Source: Pleurotus djamor (taxonomy: Eukaryota; Basidiomycota; Agaricomycetes; Agaricales; Pleurotaceae). Taken from it: a stretch of DNA of 64,000 nucleotides. Below the pieces are notes generated by a model that did no database searches, had not been told where the DNA came from, and worked only from the letters and a program-made list of their open reading frames with translations. Each line of letters starts with the position of its first letter. Within the stretch, counting starts at the first letter, position 1. Below are positions 36,633 to 49,800 of this stretch, piece by piece. The stretch is taken from assembly GCA_029747585.1 (NCBI GenBank), contig JAPEVF010000082.1:53985-117984 (forward strand), written 5' to 3'. A program made the position numbers and the translations under genes.

Positions 36633-38325
36633 ATGCTCTTTGTGCTTCTAATATCTGCTCTTTTCGGGGTTTCCAATGCACATGTTGCCGCATGGCACAA
36701 AGGCACGTTTTGCGATGCTAACCACTTGCTTCGGACGATTACTTATTCCACCATGATGACTAGGCATGTACTGCTTGAATGTGAGCTTGCTGATCAGCGA
36801 CGCTCTCGATTTTATTAATCATGTCGGCGTAGGGTAACGAACGAGGCACAGTGAACCAGAACAGCAACGCCGCCGTACAACCTCTGTTTCAAGTATGTCT
36901 CAGGCTGAGTGTCTGCCCGAATTGAGCTGATACCATTGTTAAGCTTCGTAGAGACGACTGGTGGTTCCACCATGTTAACAATGTACGCTTCCCATTTCAC
37001 TGATCGAGAGTCGTGTTTGACGCGTACCGTAGTGCGATCAGTTTCCACCAGCCCCGGGGGACTTCTTAGAGTTGTGAGTCAAAAACTTGGCTGGTGTGCG
37101 GCTTTTTGCTTACTGGACGGCTGCAGACCCGCTGGGGGTCAGTTTACGGTTGAGCATGCAGTCAACCAAGCTGCTACCACGCTTTCATTCGACGGGAGGT
37201 TTGCTGGAGAGTGGACGAATGGGCAAGAAATGCCCAATCTCAGCCGTTTGCCCGATGGAAACCTGCCATGCATCGGCGAACCCAACAGTGAGTCCAGCAG
37301 ATCTTGTCGTCATCTACTTGACCTCAATTCACCACAACAGTCCATACGCAAAACGAGAGCATGGCTGCTGGAACTGCGTTCGCCATCTCTTACGAGGTGA
37401 GAATCGGTTTTGTGACCTGCGGCGTTCAGCTGGATTGACTGGCATTTTCAGTCTGATATCACTCGGGTCACGCCGGAGAATCTTGTGGTTTTCACTGTCG
37501 CATACCAGTAAGCTTTCTTTGAATGACTTCCTCCGTTTGCTGAGCTATTAATGGATACAGCACACCATGGAGGCGGATCGCCAATTACTCTGTGCCCTCT
37601 GCGATGCCGGCGTGTCCCGAAGAAGGTTGTATCTGTGCTGTGAGTGGTGCTTCTAATCGGTCCTGTCTTGATCCCTTTACCAATTTCCTCGATTTCCTCT
37701 CAGTGGGGTTGGGTTCCTAACGGGTGCGTTCTTTGCAGCCCTGTTTGACTCGCTTCTCCGAGGTTAACCATCACACTCAGATGTGGAGAACCAAATATGT
37801 ACATGCTCCCTTATCGATGTCGCGTCACGAACGTATCTCCTTCAAGCTCATCTGTCAGACTGGCATCAGGACAACCCGCCGTTTGGTGTGAAGACGATCC
37901 CTCTCGGTGTACTCGCGGTGCCAAACAGATGATATTCTGGAATCAGGCTGAAGGAAACAACATTGAAGTCAGTGGGGCCGACCTCTCTGGTCAGCCGCGT
38001 TCGCCGGCCTATAACGCAAAATTAGGGTTTGCGGATGGTAATCGCTCCGCTACTTTTCGCCATTTACAAATGACTCATGCAAGGCTCAGGCGCACAGAAT
38101 GATATCTTTGTCAACGTTCCCTCAACGCCTGTTCCAAGCTCTCCATTCACAACCCTTCGCGCTACGTCAGTATCAATACCGACAACAACACCGACCTCAG
38201 TAGCACCTCAACCTACAATATCTTCGGAAGCGGACAACGGCGCGACTTCCATCACGATGATAACGTATCTACCCTATGTTTGGTGGACTCTCTTACCAAT
38301 TTCCATGTTGCTTCCAATTTTGTAG
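36633..38325 (+). CDS. AA14-like copper oxidase (LPMO family) with GPI-type tail
   Basis: Start [16 protein letters not shown] is a clear signal peptide; cleavage leaves His as residue 1 ([13 protein letters not shown]), the copper-brace histidine of lytic polysaccharide monooxygenases. Family AA14 features follow: [10 protein letters not shown] (second histidine region), [109 protein letters not shown] and GAQNDIFV. After NDIFV comes a Ser/Thr/Pro-rich stretch ([15 protein letters not shown]) and a hydrophobic end ([16 protein letters not shown]), which suggests GPI anchoring at the cell surface. About nine introns; the first uses a GC-AG donor (AAAG/GCACGT). AA14 founders act on xylan-coated cellulose. 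Activity here is inferred, and some AA14 relatives may not be LPMOs. Confidence 0.83.
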
Positions 38326-38544
38326 TTGTATGTATCCATAGACACACGGACCTGTACTAGCTTTTTGTGTATTAGTTATGTGTAGACCAATCGTTCGATT
38401 ATGCGTAGTTCGTGTGGAGGTGACATGTGACCGGTTGACCGCCCGAATCGCTTCACTGATGCCATTACAACCAAATTGAGCCTGCTTAAAGCTTACTCAG
38501 TCCCCTTCTTCCTGCACGCTTAAATTGCGCCATCTCCGACAAAG

Positions 38545-41268
38545 ATGGCCTCGGTTACGCCCCGTGCTTCAGGTTTCTGGGAAACCATGCCCTCGAATTA
38601 CTTTCCAGAGGATGATGACGACGCCGACGCCGACCAGGAGAGTCGACTTCTCAACAACGCTGACTACGACTTTGATGACAGAACGAGACTAGACAAAACT
38701 ATAGATCGGATTGGAATGGGTGTGTTCACCTCCTGCAAGTTCTCTGACGAAAGCTGAACTGTGCCATGCTCGTACAGGCAGTTACCAATGGACGTTACTG
38801 TCACTGTGTGGTCTGGGTGAGTAGTTTCGGCCAAATGTGTAATTACTTTTTTCGAGACACAAGTCCTTGACTTCATCAAGGTTGGATGGCGGATAATGTA
38901 AGTTCGGTCGCTGACGACTTTGCATTTCTTGACTAGCCGTGTAGATGTGGATTCAAGCCATTGCTATTATCTTGCCGAGGGTGCAGAGACATTACGGTGG
39001 TGAGTGGTTTTTCTACTATAAGGACCTGCACAGCGAAAGTCTCACCTGAAATCAGTGCCGGACTCGTATATAGGCACCCTCTCGTCGTCAATGTTTGCTG
39101 GCATGATGTTTGGAGCAGTTGGATGGGGCGCGTGTACGTGACATTTTTTTGTATACCTCGAGACGCGGAAATAGCTCACGGATGATACCATTGACTAGGT
39201 TCTGATCTTATGGGCCGTAGTACAGCATTCAATGCGACACTATTCTTCACGTCGGTGTTTGGCATACTGGCATCCTTCTCGAGGTCATTCGGATCACTAT
39301 GCGTCGTCCTATTTTTACTTGGAAGCTCGGTCGGAGTAAGTAGGCCTAGTCTGAGTCAAACCGCTCACGCTCAATGTTCCATCTAGGGCTCCATGCCAAC
39401 AGATGGTACACTCCTCCTTGAACACATGCCGAATGGGAAGCAATACTTGGTTACTGCACTCTCTGTCTTCTTCTCTATCGGTGCTGTTCTAGCAGCTGTC
39501 GTGGCCCTTATCCTCGTACCTCAACATTCTTGCAAGCCGACCGGGCCTTGCGATCCACAGGTGGACAACACTGGCTGGCAGTATCTTCTTACGGCCTTAG
39601 GCACCATTGTAAGCAGTTCAAGAAGCTGTCGATCAATCTAATGCTGACGCAATGTGACAGACTTTGACCATGTTCCTCGCTCGAATGGTCTTCTTCAAAC
39701 TCCATGAATCTCCTCGGTATCTCGTGCACGCTGGTCGTCCTCAAGAAGCCCTCGAGTCACTTCAAATGATCTCACGTTTCAACGGTTCAGACCTTTCACT
39801 TGTGTTGGATGACGTAGATGACCAACGACCTACTCGCACGTCTTCGCCCCCACACGAGCCGTCAGAAGCAGACAAACAGCCAACGCCGCCAGTCTCTTCA
39901 GACCGCAATCCGGTTCAGACGTCCGTTGCTCATTACCAATCTACAGGCGAATCTAGCAACACCCTTGAATCACATTCCATCTCACATTCTACGGAGCCTC
40001 CTTCTCCCATCGCCTCGACATCCCCGGAGATACACTCACCCATCCCTTCTAGATATCACGACGCGAGCAAAGAGTTAGGACTCCCACCTAGTCTTTCACC
40101 TCGCCGTGAAACACGCTTTCCTTTCAACGACGTCTCCCAGGCTGAAGCTGCTGACGTCGAAGCACCACCCACCCCACGTACACCTCGCCGACCCACCAAC
40201 CGTCTCTCATCTGCGTCACTTCGATCCCGGAGGCGATCCTCGCTGTATGAAAACAGCACATTCTGTGCTAGACTTCCTTCACGAATACGTAGGCCGTTGT
40301 TAGGATGGGTAAGCCGAGTGAGCCTAGTTCTCACTCCAGAGTGGTTGAGAACAACGTTGCTTGTATGGGGTACCTGGTTCTTCATGTCGCTCGGTGAGTT
40401 GACTCCCCTAGAGGGTGGACCTATTTCACTCACCAGACACGGCCCAGCTTACACGATGTTCAACGTTTTCCTCCCCAAATTACTCGAATCATCGGCTGTT
40501 AGCGAGAGCAGCACGCCTGTAGAGAAAACACTTAATGCATCCCTGTGGGATGTTGTCATATTCACCCTCGGTGGATGCCCCGGTGCCATTGTAAGTCTTC
40601 CGCCACAGATCTGAGTCGTAACGATACCGATACCACAAACTTAGCTGGGTGCCTATATGGTCGAGTCCTCCTTAGGTAAAAGATGGTCATTAGCGGGCAG
40701 CACATTCATCACTGCCGTTTTCTGTGTGATCTTCGTTTGGGTCGAGTCTCCATGGGCAGTCCGTACCACCACAGTCGGTATCAGTTTGAGTGCGACAGTG
40801 CGTATAACTAACCGATCCGCGTTTCTCCTTTGCTCACCTCTTCGTAGGCCATGTGGGCTGTGCTCTATGGGTACGCCTATCTATATCTTGAGTATTTTCT
40901 TGAGCTAATATGCATCGTAGGTGGACCCCCGAGATATTCTCGACAAAAGGTTTGGTTCTGACCTTTACCGTAATACGTCGCTGACCATTGATACCATACT
41001 TTTAGTACGAGGTTCGGCATGTGGCATTGCCTCTGCCCTCTCTCGAATGTGCGTTATCTATTCCCTCTCAGCAAGCCCTTCTCTTAACACATCCTACAGT
41101 GGCGGCATGATCGCCCCGATGCTCGGCGGCGTCCTTCTCATGGTAGACCGCTCCGTCCCAGTTTATACCAGCGTTGTTGTCTTCGTATTGGCGGGATGCT
41201 GCGTCTTACTCTTGAAAGAAGCCCGTCCACTAGACGGAGCCAAAGGACAACATAATATCGTACACTAA
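38545..41268 (+). CDS. MFS transporter, SV2/SVOP-like
   Basis: A 12-helix transporter of the synaptic-vesicle-2-like branch. It starts MASVTPRASGFWETMP with an acidic head (EDDDDADADQESRLL). The sequence [30 protein letters not shown] is the branch-typical first helix. SSMFAGMMFGAVGWGACSDLMGR, GGSMPTDGTLLLEHMP and HESPRYLVHAGRPQEALE are conserved MFS sites. Between TM6 and TM7 lies an unusually long polar loop of about 200 residues (about 39800-40300), rich in Pro, Ser and Thr. The second half has TPLEGGPISLTRHGPAYTMFNVFLP and WDVVIFTLGGCPGAI. It ends GAKGQHNIVH. The substrate is unknown. Confidence 0.83.
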
Positions 41269-41361
41269 TGCTAGATGTGATTGACCATGTAATATAATGC
41301 GCACATATTGTGATGATAGATGCTGATTTTGTTGACCCTCGTCACGAACAGATGAGCAAGT

Positions 41362-42805
41362 CTAACGTTTACTCCTGGCTGCTATGCGTTTATCCTTTCC
41401 AGGTCGCTTGCTTCCGCCAGAATTGCGCTTGGGTCCTCCCCTTGCACCACCACGAGCAGCACCGTGACGACCTTTACCCCGAGAGGAAGATATGAAGCTG
41501 TCCGTTGATTCACGAGTATTTTNGTTTGCTATGTCGTCGGGCGCCACCAAAGCCGTATTTCTGGTCTCGAGCCTTCCGTGATATTTGGGTTTTGTTCTTC
41601 TTCGCTGGACGATCCGAGATGGCGTCTTCGACAGCCACGTCGAAACCATCATCATCGTTGGGTTTGTCCAAAACATCTCCTCGTTCTGAAGACACGTCAG
41701 GTAAACGACGGAGAAGGGTGAGAGAGGGACAAGTTGACTCACTTCGCTTCAAGCCCTTGAGTCGCTCTTCCATTTCTTTCCTTCCCTTCTGTCTTTCCTT
41801 TTGTTTCTCAAGCTGAACTTGCTTCCCGAATTTCTTGCCTTCGCGCTCCTTTCTCTTCTCCTCACTCTTCTTGATACCAGCCGTCTCGTCTAACAGTCGT
41901 TGTCGTATGCGTTCCATGTGTGCGTCAGACTTGACCATCTCAGCAAAATAGTCCGAGGGGCGAGTAAAGGGCAATTTGTGCTTGGCTGCGAGAGAGCGAG
42001 CCAAGTTCGCTCCGTGAAGAGCTTGTTTATAGCTAAAAGGATAATTCAGTATGGCGTAGATAGCAATAGAGGTGGTTACGCACAATGCAAGTTCTCTGTT
42101 GAGGTCGTCGGAGACGTCCACATCGATGGATTCGGGATATGTGACAACGAGTGTTTCTGTCCATGGTAGTGACTGGTCCAGCTGAATTGTTTCTCGTATC
42201 CGGTCCAAAGCAACCTGGGGAACCCTGTCAAATTTCATTGGTGAAGGAGAGCAGTGGAATTCGCGCACCGTGTCATCAATTTGAACCTTTTGTTGTGGAA
42301 CGGCATCTTCGTCAATGTCGGCATTCTCAATTTCGTCCAAGGCAATCTCCTCGTCCTCCTCGTCCTCCTCAGCGTCGGATTGTTCTTCGGCGTCGTCCCT
42401 ATCGTCATCGTCATCCTCTTCCTCGCCCCCTTCTTCGTCCTCATTGTCTACCTCTGCTTCGCTATCTTCGGCGACAGAAGCGTCCTCGTCTTCACTGTCC
42501 TCGCCTTGTGACGCAACCTCGCCCTCCTCGTCTTCCTCGTCGTCGTCTTCGTCTTCAGAATCTCCCAAGACTATCCGAAGCTGCTCCTGGTCGAATTCAT
42601 CGAGTGCATCATCCCCCAACGCGTTTACCAACCGATTCATCCCCTTCTCGTCCACCCCATCATAATCACTATCACTATTTTCCGAATCCGAGGGTTCCGG
42701 AGGTGTTGGGGGGCGAGTCGCCTTGGCTTGAGGTTTGGTTACTTTTATTTTGGACCCCTTGGGTGCTTTGGAAGCTTTTGGTGTAGATGACAGAGTTGCA
42801 GGCAT
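41362..42805 (-). CDS. EBP2: rRNA-processing protein EBP2
   Basis: A nucleolar factor for 27S pre-rRNA processing and 60S ribosome assembly, homologous to yeast Ebp2 and human EBNA1BP2. The start at 42805 gives MPATLSSTPKASKAP. A long acidic region of Asp/Glu/Ser runs from about residue 40 to 185. The conserved core is PMKFDRVPQVALDRIRETI, YKQALHGANLARSLAAKHKLPFTRPSDYFAEMVKSD and HMERIRQRLLDETAGIKKSE. A coiled Lys/Glu stretch (EKRKEREGKKFGKQVQ) and the RGDVLD region follow, then QKYGFGGARRHSK, NTRESTDSF and a basic GR-rich tail. Two introns lie near 42030-42090 and 41690-41745. The N at 41523 breaks the frame between RRHSK and NTREST; dropping it restores the family sequence. It is convergent with the SV2-like gene. 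Confidence 0.9.
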
Positions 42806-42942
42806 CCTGATCGGCGAGAGGGGAGCTGATGCTTCAATGGACTTTGAAAAATGTTCGTAGCTTCACGTGACTAAAATAGACAGGGGCTGAGATTATGGGC
42901 GAGATTAAGCACTTTATGTACTCTAAGCAAGCACTGTCTAAT

Positions 42943-45113
42943 TTAAGAGAGAATAGTGATGATTGACCCATCAATAGCGTCTGGGCAGTGTAATTCCGAT
43001 TTGTCGATGGCAAGTGGTCGATAAAGATCTGCAGGTAAAGGAACATGGCTTTCGTCTGGGAAGTTCATCTATAGAATCAACGCGTCAACTACAACAGAAA
43101 GGAACGTATGATGTTGTAGGCAGCAAACCTTTTTAATCTCCCACTCCTCCTCAAAGAAGGTGGTATTCACCGGTGGGCCATAAATATTCCCGTCTGCAGT
43201 CCCGTTGATTGAGATACCGCCTTTGTGCGCCGCGAATCCATACATCCCATCCTTGGTCTCGGCTCCGACAGCAAGAAGGCTGTACATATCCAACTGGAAT
43301 CGCGTCTCCGTCTTGTACTTTCCGCCGAAGGCATTAACCCTGAGATGAATCTTGGGAGTAACATGCCCGATCATGTCAGTCCGACCAGTCGTTCCGTAAA
43401 TAACACTGAGATCGGCATCTGAAAGGATAGACAGAAAAGAGAGTCGGGGATAGAATAAAAAGAATATTATTAGTATGATGTTAGTTTTCTCATGCAACGA
43501 CGTCACATATGACAACATGAGATGCTTACGGCTATAAGTGAGATTCGCCGTTATCGAGGGAGCTTCAGATCTTGGAGGGTACCATAACCTAGCTATATTT
43601 AGTAAGTAAGAAGGTCGCCGTCAGTAAATGTAGATTGCCGGTTCCTATGATGAAGTAGGATGGAGCCTGACGCACCATCATCTGTTTCGAAGTTGAGTTG
43701 AAGATCAGCAGAAGCGGGAAGGCCAAATTGCGCTTCAACCCAGGCTGTAGACCGGAAAGAAGGATGCATTTCGAGGACGCTAAGTTCAAATATATGAGTG
43801 ATTGACTTTTTGACGTGAAGGTCGTTGACCTACCCAGGAATCTTGACTGGATGAATTAATTCATGCCAGAGGTCTACGTCTTTCGTTGCCGAACCCTGGA
43901 AATACAATGTAAGACATATCACCGTGTGTAATCCAGAGAAAGACGACGAACCATGAGAGAGGCGGAGACATTGAACCGAGTACTCAAGTTCCCGGAAAAC
44001 GCTGCGTTGCCGATAGCGGCGCTAAATTTCAACTGTGTAGCTTGGGAAGAGGTCACTCACAGACAAAGGACGAGAAGTTCGTGATGACAGGCGGGGCAAG
44101 AGTCCCAGATGCTTCGAACCCTGTATGGATAGTACCATTCAGTGTGTTCCCAGCCTCGATCGCCAGACCGGCCGACTTCGGTACACATTGCTTGGACTCA
44201 GCAACGAGCGTTCGTGATTTAGAAACACTGCAGAGAACCCATGCGTCAATGGGAAAGACAAAACAACGGATGTGGGGCGAACTCACGCTACTTCGCAGGA
44301 ACTGGCGTTGAAGTCATAGGTGCCTGGGCCGGTAGCAAACGGACTATACGTAGTAGGCTTCTTTCGCAGGCCCCGGGAGTGTACGCTCTTTTGGTCCACA
44401 GACGGAGCGGTCGTCCCGGAGGCGGAAAATGATATCGACCCAAACCTAGACACCATTTCGTAGAATCGTAGTGGGTCCTAAGGATAGAAGCAAACCTACT
44501 TAGTTGTGTCAATCTTGTCAAAGTCTACGTCAATGGACAAGACGTGAATTTGCTGAGGAGTCAATTGACGACGACTGAGTCGCTGGGAAACGTGCGTAGG
44601 TAGGCTTTGTGAATCAGCAATACCAGCGGAAGCTATTCTGGCAAATGGTCCACTTCCGCACTAAAATTCACTAGCATTGAGACTAATACCAGCATTATCA
44701 AAGCTGAACGCAGACTCACGCTTTCTGGGAGACGAACCAACGCACCCACTGGGTCACCATGCATGAATAAGTGACTACATGAGGAGCCAACTTCTGATTC
44801 ATGTTCGCAGACGAGATGGATATCTTGTACCAGGGAGTGCGGGTCGCACGAGAGGATAGCCCACCCAGCGGCCGGGGAGATATCTTTGATATTGCCCGGC
44901 GAGCCTGACTTGAGGTGAAATGGGCCGTCGTTTCAGCCGAGGACAATGTGGAAGAGGTAGGTAGCTCACTATTTTGATGTAACCAGAGCCAGTACTCTCA
45001 GGCAAGTCATAGGCACACTCTCCATGGAAGCAAGGAAGGTCCCAGTCGTTGGTTTTCGCCGAGAAGACTGCCGAGGCGGCGCACAATGAACCAAGGAGGA
45101 CAAATCGCAGCAT
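42943..45113 (-). CDS. Secreted DUF7223-like protein
   Basis: Start MLRFVLLGSLCAASAVFSA is a signal peptide, followed by KTNDWDLPCFHGECAYDLPESTGSG. This CxxxxC-containing opening, plus ISPAAGW, CEHESEVGSSCSHLF and LPESCG, recurs at the start of a large basidiomycete secreted family (DUF7223). Several exons follow, with IHVLSIDVDFDKID and SISFSASGTTAP. The C-terminal half is beta-rich (HVTPKIHLRVNAFGGK, TRFQLDMYSLLAVGAE, HKGGISINGTADGNIYGPP). The final exon closes LHCPDAIDGSIITILS with TAA at 42943-42945. Roughly ten introns are present. Function is unknown; repeated N-glycosylation motifs (NGT, NFS, NVS) suggest a wall or extracellular role. Confidence 0.72.
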
Positions 45114-46834
45114 CTTGGGCGACAAGCCTGAGCGAGTATCAAGCTACTCCCAATTCCTAAGGTCACAAATATTCGTGAGGCGTTCACATTTCTTCTGAAG
45201 GAAAAAGGAAAACGACATACGTCTGAGAAGGACAAATTGGGTGGACGAGCAGAATGGGGACGCCAGCGCAAGGACGTGGAGCCATTCTGCTTAATATTAC
45301 TAGGCCTGGATGCCATTAGTCTATTCCGTCTTCACTAACATGTATACTAAGTTGAACGGTCCTTGGACTAACACCATGGTTGAACTCGCGAAGGCAGGTG
45401 GCAGGAACGGCGCTAAGGGGCGCTTATGCCAAGGCACGTAAATTCATCGTCGGCCTTGGAGACGCCATTGACCTCATTGGGCAACATATGTCCATGTTAT
45501 GATCTGCAGCGGTTTTGGTGATGGGATATTTAATTCAGCGGACACCCAGCGTAATCCATTTGTCGATCTAATTTCCACGTTCTGCTCCACCGCAACAAGT
45601 CCGGTGAGTTACCCTGGGACAGGTTCGTTCCAAGTTCAAAGCCACCGTGATGATTGTTTGAGGGAAGTCGAATGCAAGCGGCTCCCCGTGACCGAGGAAA
45701 CTCGCGATGAACCGGCGGTGAAAAGCCGAAAATGACGAAATGCAGACTCTCTTTAAGGCTTATCCTCATGTTCAGCTTGTGCTTATCGACACCCATATCC
45801 CCAGCACTGCCTGCAAAGGAAAACTTTGACTGAATCGGAATCCTCGATGTTCTCGCTGTGTTGGCTCGACGTCAGACCGAAGCTAGTAAGTACCTTGCTA
45901 ATTATGCGCGACCAATGCGCGACACTTCGCGGTACCATGAGGAAGCCCGCACTCCATTCGCTCCAACTTCCCTTGATGCCTCTCACCCTCCGCAGTGAGG
46001 CAAGGTGGTGTCCACTCCGCTTTCGACCAGTCTCGACCGACGTTTCCAACCTCTTCAGAAACAACTCGGTGGAGCCACATACGACTGATTCTGGTGTGTC
46101 TGCCACGTGGTGCCCAGTGGGGTTAGTTCTTGGAATAAACTGACGAATTGTTCGCGATATTTTGCGGCATGCTGTAGCCAGGAGGCCGAATTTCCAATTG
46201 ACGTCTTGTTCGCCAACGACAAGCTCAAACGACTAAAATCGGGAGGAGAGGGTTCGATCAGAAGACACGCTTCTGATCGGAAGATGATATCATACCCTTG
46301 TGCGTGGTCAAGAAACTTATCCCTCCACGTTGCGTTGAATAATTGCTGTACTAAGAAAGGGCAAATGCTGCACGCTCGATGGTATTGGAGCCATCGTGAA
46401 GAAGCGCACTCGTGACTGCACAGGTTCGGAGGTTGTAGCCCTTCGCAAGGTCAAGGGAGTCTCAACACGAGCTCTTATGGCAGAGATCAAGTTTCAATCG
46501 TTGTAAGTATTAACCGGCTCGATGGCACACTAAGCTGAATCTCCGCGACGCGTCCCTGGATGACCCACAGGCTCATCTCCTTCGATACCATGGCACTGGC
46601 GATGACGTCAAATTTCCCACACCGTGAAGCCAGAGGTATATCAGGCAGTCGGGGGACGCATCTGCCATTCCAGCTAAGTGTTGCCACAGCTAGCATCAGC
46701 AAGTTGCTGAACTATTCATTTGCGAAATAAGTACGCCCACACCCACAATCCCCCNCTGCACCCCCCGTTAAAACACACCGCACCGAGCACCAGCAAGTTC
46801 AATCCCATACTGCCTGCTAACCCTGCTTTTGTTG
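45114..46834. other. Intergenic or possible gene relics
   Basis: About 1.7 kb between a secreted-protein gene and the YTH gene. Short coding-like pieces are present, such as VAGTALRGAYAKARKFIVGLGDAI in one frame near 45390-45460 and VVALRKVKGVSTRALMAEIKF near 46440-46500. They lie in different frames without a coherent gene model. They could be remnants. Confidence 0.4.
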
Positions 46835-49800
46835 ATGTGCCAAACGAAAGATATGGTAGAGCCCGCGTCCGACTTCAACACCCGAGCATCTGCTTCGACC
46901 ACTCCACGTCCCAAAGCCAACGCGGCGAACATTAATGGTAAGTGGTCACGTGATCGCCATCCGCACGTGGTGGAACCGATCTGCGCAAGTGGAAAAAAAC
47001 GAGAAGGCGATCGCGTTCGACGTTTACTTCTCTGTTCGACCATGTTCTTGTCTCACCTCCAGTAACTTCGCAGATTTGGCCNATCCCACTCAAATCCACG
47101 ACACAAGTCTTCCCGGTCAGTCCCCCATCGTTTTCCTCCTACCCGACTATTTTTTGGTTGACTTTTCCAATTCCCCCATTCAGTTGTCTATGACCCTCGT
47201 CCTGTTTCCTTAATCCCCCAATTCACTCATTTTCAGAGTGATGACAGTACGACTATGCCAGGAGACTCTCATCCCTTGCCTGATCGCGGGCGACGTGGCT
47301 CGCCGAGAGGTCGTCCCCCTTCAAATAATACGCGACGACCTTCCACCCTTCCACACTCCCTTGCTTATCCTTCGTCCTCTCCACATTCCCCTTCCGAAGC
47401 CGTCCAAAACACCGCCATCGCTTCACCGACTTCGCCCTATCACCAGTCGCCCTCAGGATATCCACCTCCGCTCGTGCCATATCCGCCTCAGAGACACGGC
47501 CACGTCGGACACTACGGGATACCGACAGCTATGAGGATGGGCCCTACACCATCNTTCCCTTACGCGTTTCCTCACNCCGAAAATTCCATGCTGCAACCAC
47601 CTATACACGCTGGTTATGCCCCAATGATGCAGCACCATCCACAAACTATGTACTCCTACCAGCGAGGCTCACCCGAGGGCACTGCGCCGCATCCCNCCTA
47701 TCCGACAGCAGGTCCCAGCCATCTTTACCAAATGGATCCTTCCAGGGCCGCGCATTCGCCCATGTCACCCCAGGGAACGAGCACTCCACCAACCTACGCA
47801 GGAACGAGTCCCTTCCACTCTTTACATTACGCTCCTCACAACACGCCTCCATACACGTACTCTTCACAATCCTTCCCCACCACCCCTACTCATTATCAAG
47901 CTCCTCCTTACCCCTCACCACCTTATTACTCTACTTCCTCCCCCGATCACGAGCATGGCACATGGTTCTACTTCCCTCCTCAACCTCAGTCGGCCGGGCA
48001 TCCTCAGTACTCTCGTCCTTACGCAGTCCCCTTCACGCTAAGACCTGAGGCGGAGCCTTCATACAACCCGGCCAATGCATCAGCGCCCTCTTCATCAGCC
48101 TCTGGTATCACTTACCAGACACCACCCCCTAGACCCCATCCACCCAGTGAACCCCGAGTACCTTCACCTGCTCGATTACCGGAGGCCTCCGATCGACCCC
48201 CACCATCTTCCACCCCATCCAACCCCCGCCAGAGCCCCCCTCCAAATTTCCGTGGGGATCGTGCAGCTGTACGTCGGCCGTACCATCCTAATCCTCCCGC
48301 CCATAGGTCTGAATGGGTGATGTGGGCAGGCAACGTACCTTCCGATGCTTCTCACGACGAGGCTTGGCGTTTCTTTACAAGCTTGCCTGAAGATAGCCCA
48401 CCTGATCACCCTCCGCGTAATGGTGTCGTGTCCATTTTTCTTATCTCCCGCTCATGCTGCGTTTTTGTCAACTTCGACAGTAGTGATCATCTTAAAGCCG
48501 GTATTGAGCGGTTTAATGGCACTCCTTTGCGACCTCAGGACCCACGATGTCCTCGACTAGTGTGTAGAGAGCGGGGCAAAGGCGATGATCTTAAGGCCGG
48601 CGTTGGGGGTCAACGTGGGAGTGGCATGCACATGCGTTGGGTGAAAGAGCAGAAGGCGAAAGGAAAAGAGCGGGGTACTTCGTATTCGTCTGATGAACCC
48701 CCAACTAGTCCCTCTTTGTCGGAGTACCTCAGCAGAGCGTCGATATCCAGCGATGATGACCCTCACGCGACGCGCGCGACCAAACAGTCCCAGTCAAGCA
48801 GTTCGGGATCTTTCGCCTCCACCACGTCAAGTCTCCTCGTTCGGCATTTCCCACAACGTTTTTTNCATCCTCAAGTCTTTGACTCAGGTGAGATAAAATT
48901 TTCTCCATCACTTCACGCGTCAGTCTGACTATGAAGTAATGGATGCTTTCAGTTTGACTTGGACCTTAGCGTTGAAAAGGGATTATGGGCCACTCAGAAG
49001 CACAACGAGGAGATTTTGGATCAGGCGTTCCGTACCAGCAAGGAAGTCTTTCTTATTTTTGGCGTAAACAAGAGTGGTGAATTCTATGGTTACGCGAGGC
49101 AAGCCCTTGTATTTTTTACTCCCTTATTCTTAGTATTGATCGTTTATAGAATGGCAGGTCCCTTGCGAAACGGCGAGCAAGACGTATCTTGGGCGTCCCG
49201 GACGGACTCTTCTTCCTCGTCTCGCTCCGCAGTTGGTCTCCAACAAGAAGTGATCGTTGAAGAGTCTGGAAGTCCTTCCTACACCTCCGAAAAACCTTTC
49301 TTCTCTCCCGGCGAGGGCCGACTCGTCGACAAGTCTCCAGGAGCGTTCAGTCCGGATGCGCATGTCAAGCGTGACGCCAAATCGTCCTCTGCCCCTCCTA
49401 CCACTGGCCATCATGCCAGACTCAGCCTCAGTCCGCTTTCAGACAAGCATAGCCTAGATCCCGTCACCGCCCGACAAATTCAGAGCGTGTTGACTGCTAG
49501 ACCCGCGGCGCAGTCTAGAGAATTTCGACTGGACGCCGACGCTCCACTGAGGGCGGCCCGCGGAGATTCCGGACGTGAAGATGAGTCTTTGGCCAAGTTG
49601 GGGTCAGTTGTTGAGGTGGAGGAAGGCGCGGAAGCACCTGTTGCTGATGCCGAACGAGATCCTACGTGGGGTGACCCGTTCAAGGTCGAATGGCTCTGTA
49701 CCCAGAGACTTCCCTTCCACAGGACGAGGCAACTTCGGAATCCGTGGAACCACGGGAAGGAGATCAAAGTCTCGCGCGATGGTACTGAACTCGAGCCAGG

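Noticed and set aside
42151..42786. Arg/Pro-rich plus-strand open frame of 211 codons
   Set aside because: It is the complement of the acidic repeat region of EBP2; low complexity keeps the opposite strand open.
46386..46503. Kinase-like string (VVALRKVKG...LMAEIKF)
   Set aside because: It faintly recalls the VALKKV and EI elements of protein kinases, but it lacks a glycine loop in frame and any catalytic loop nearby; similarity may be chance or an old relic.
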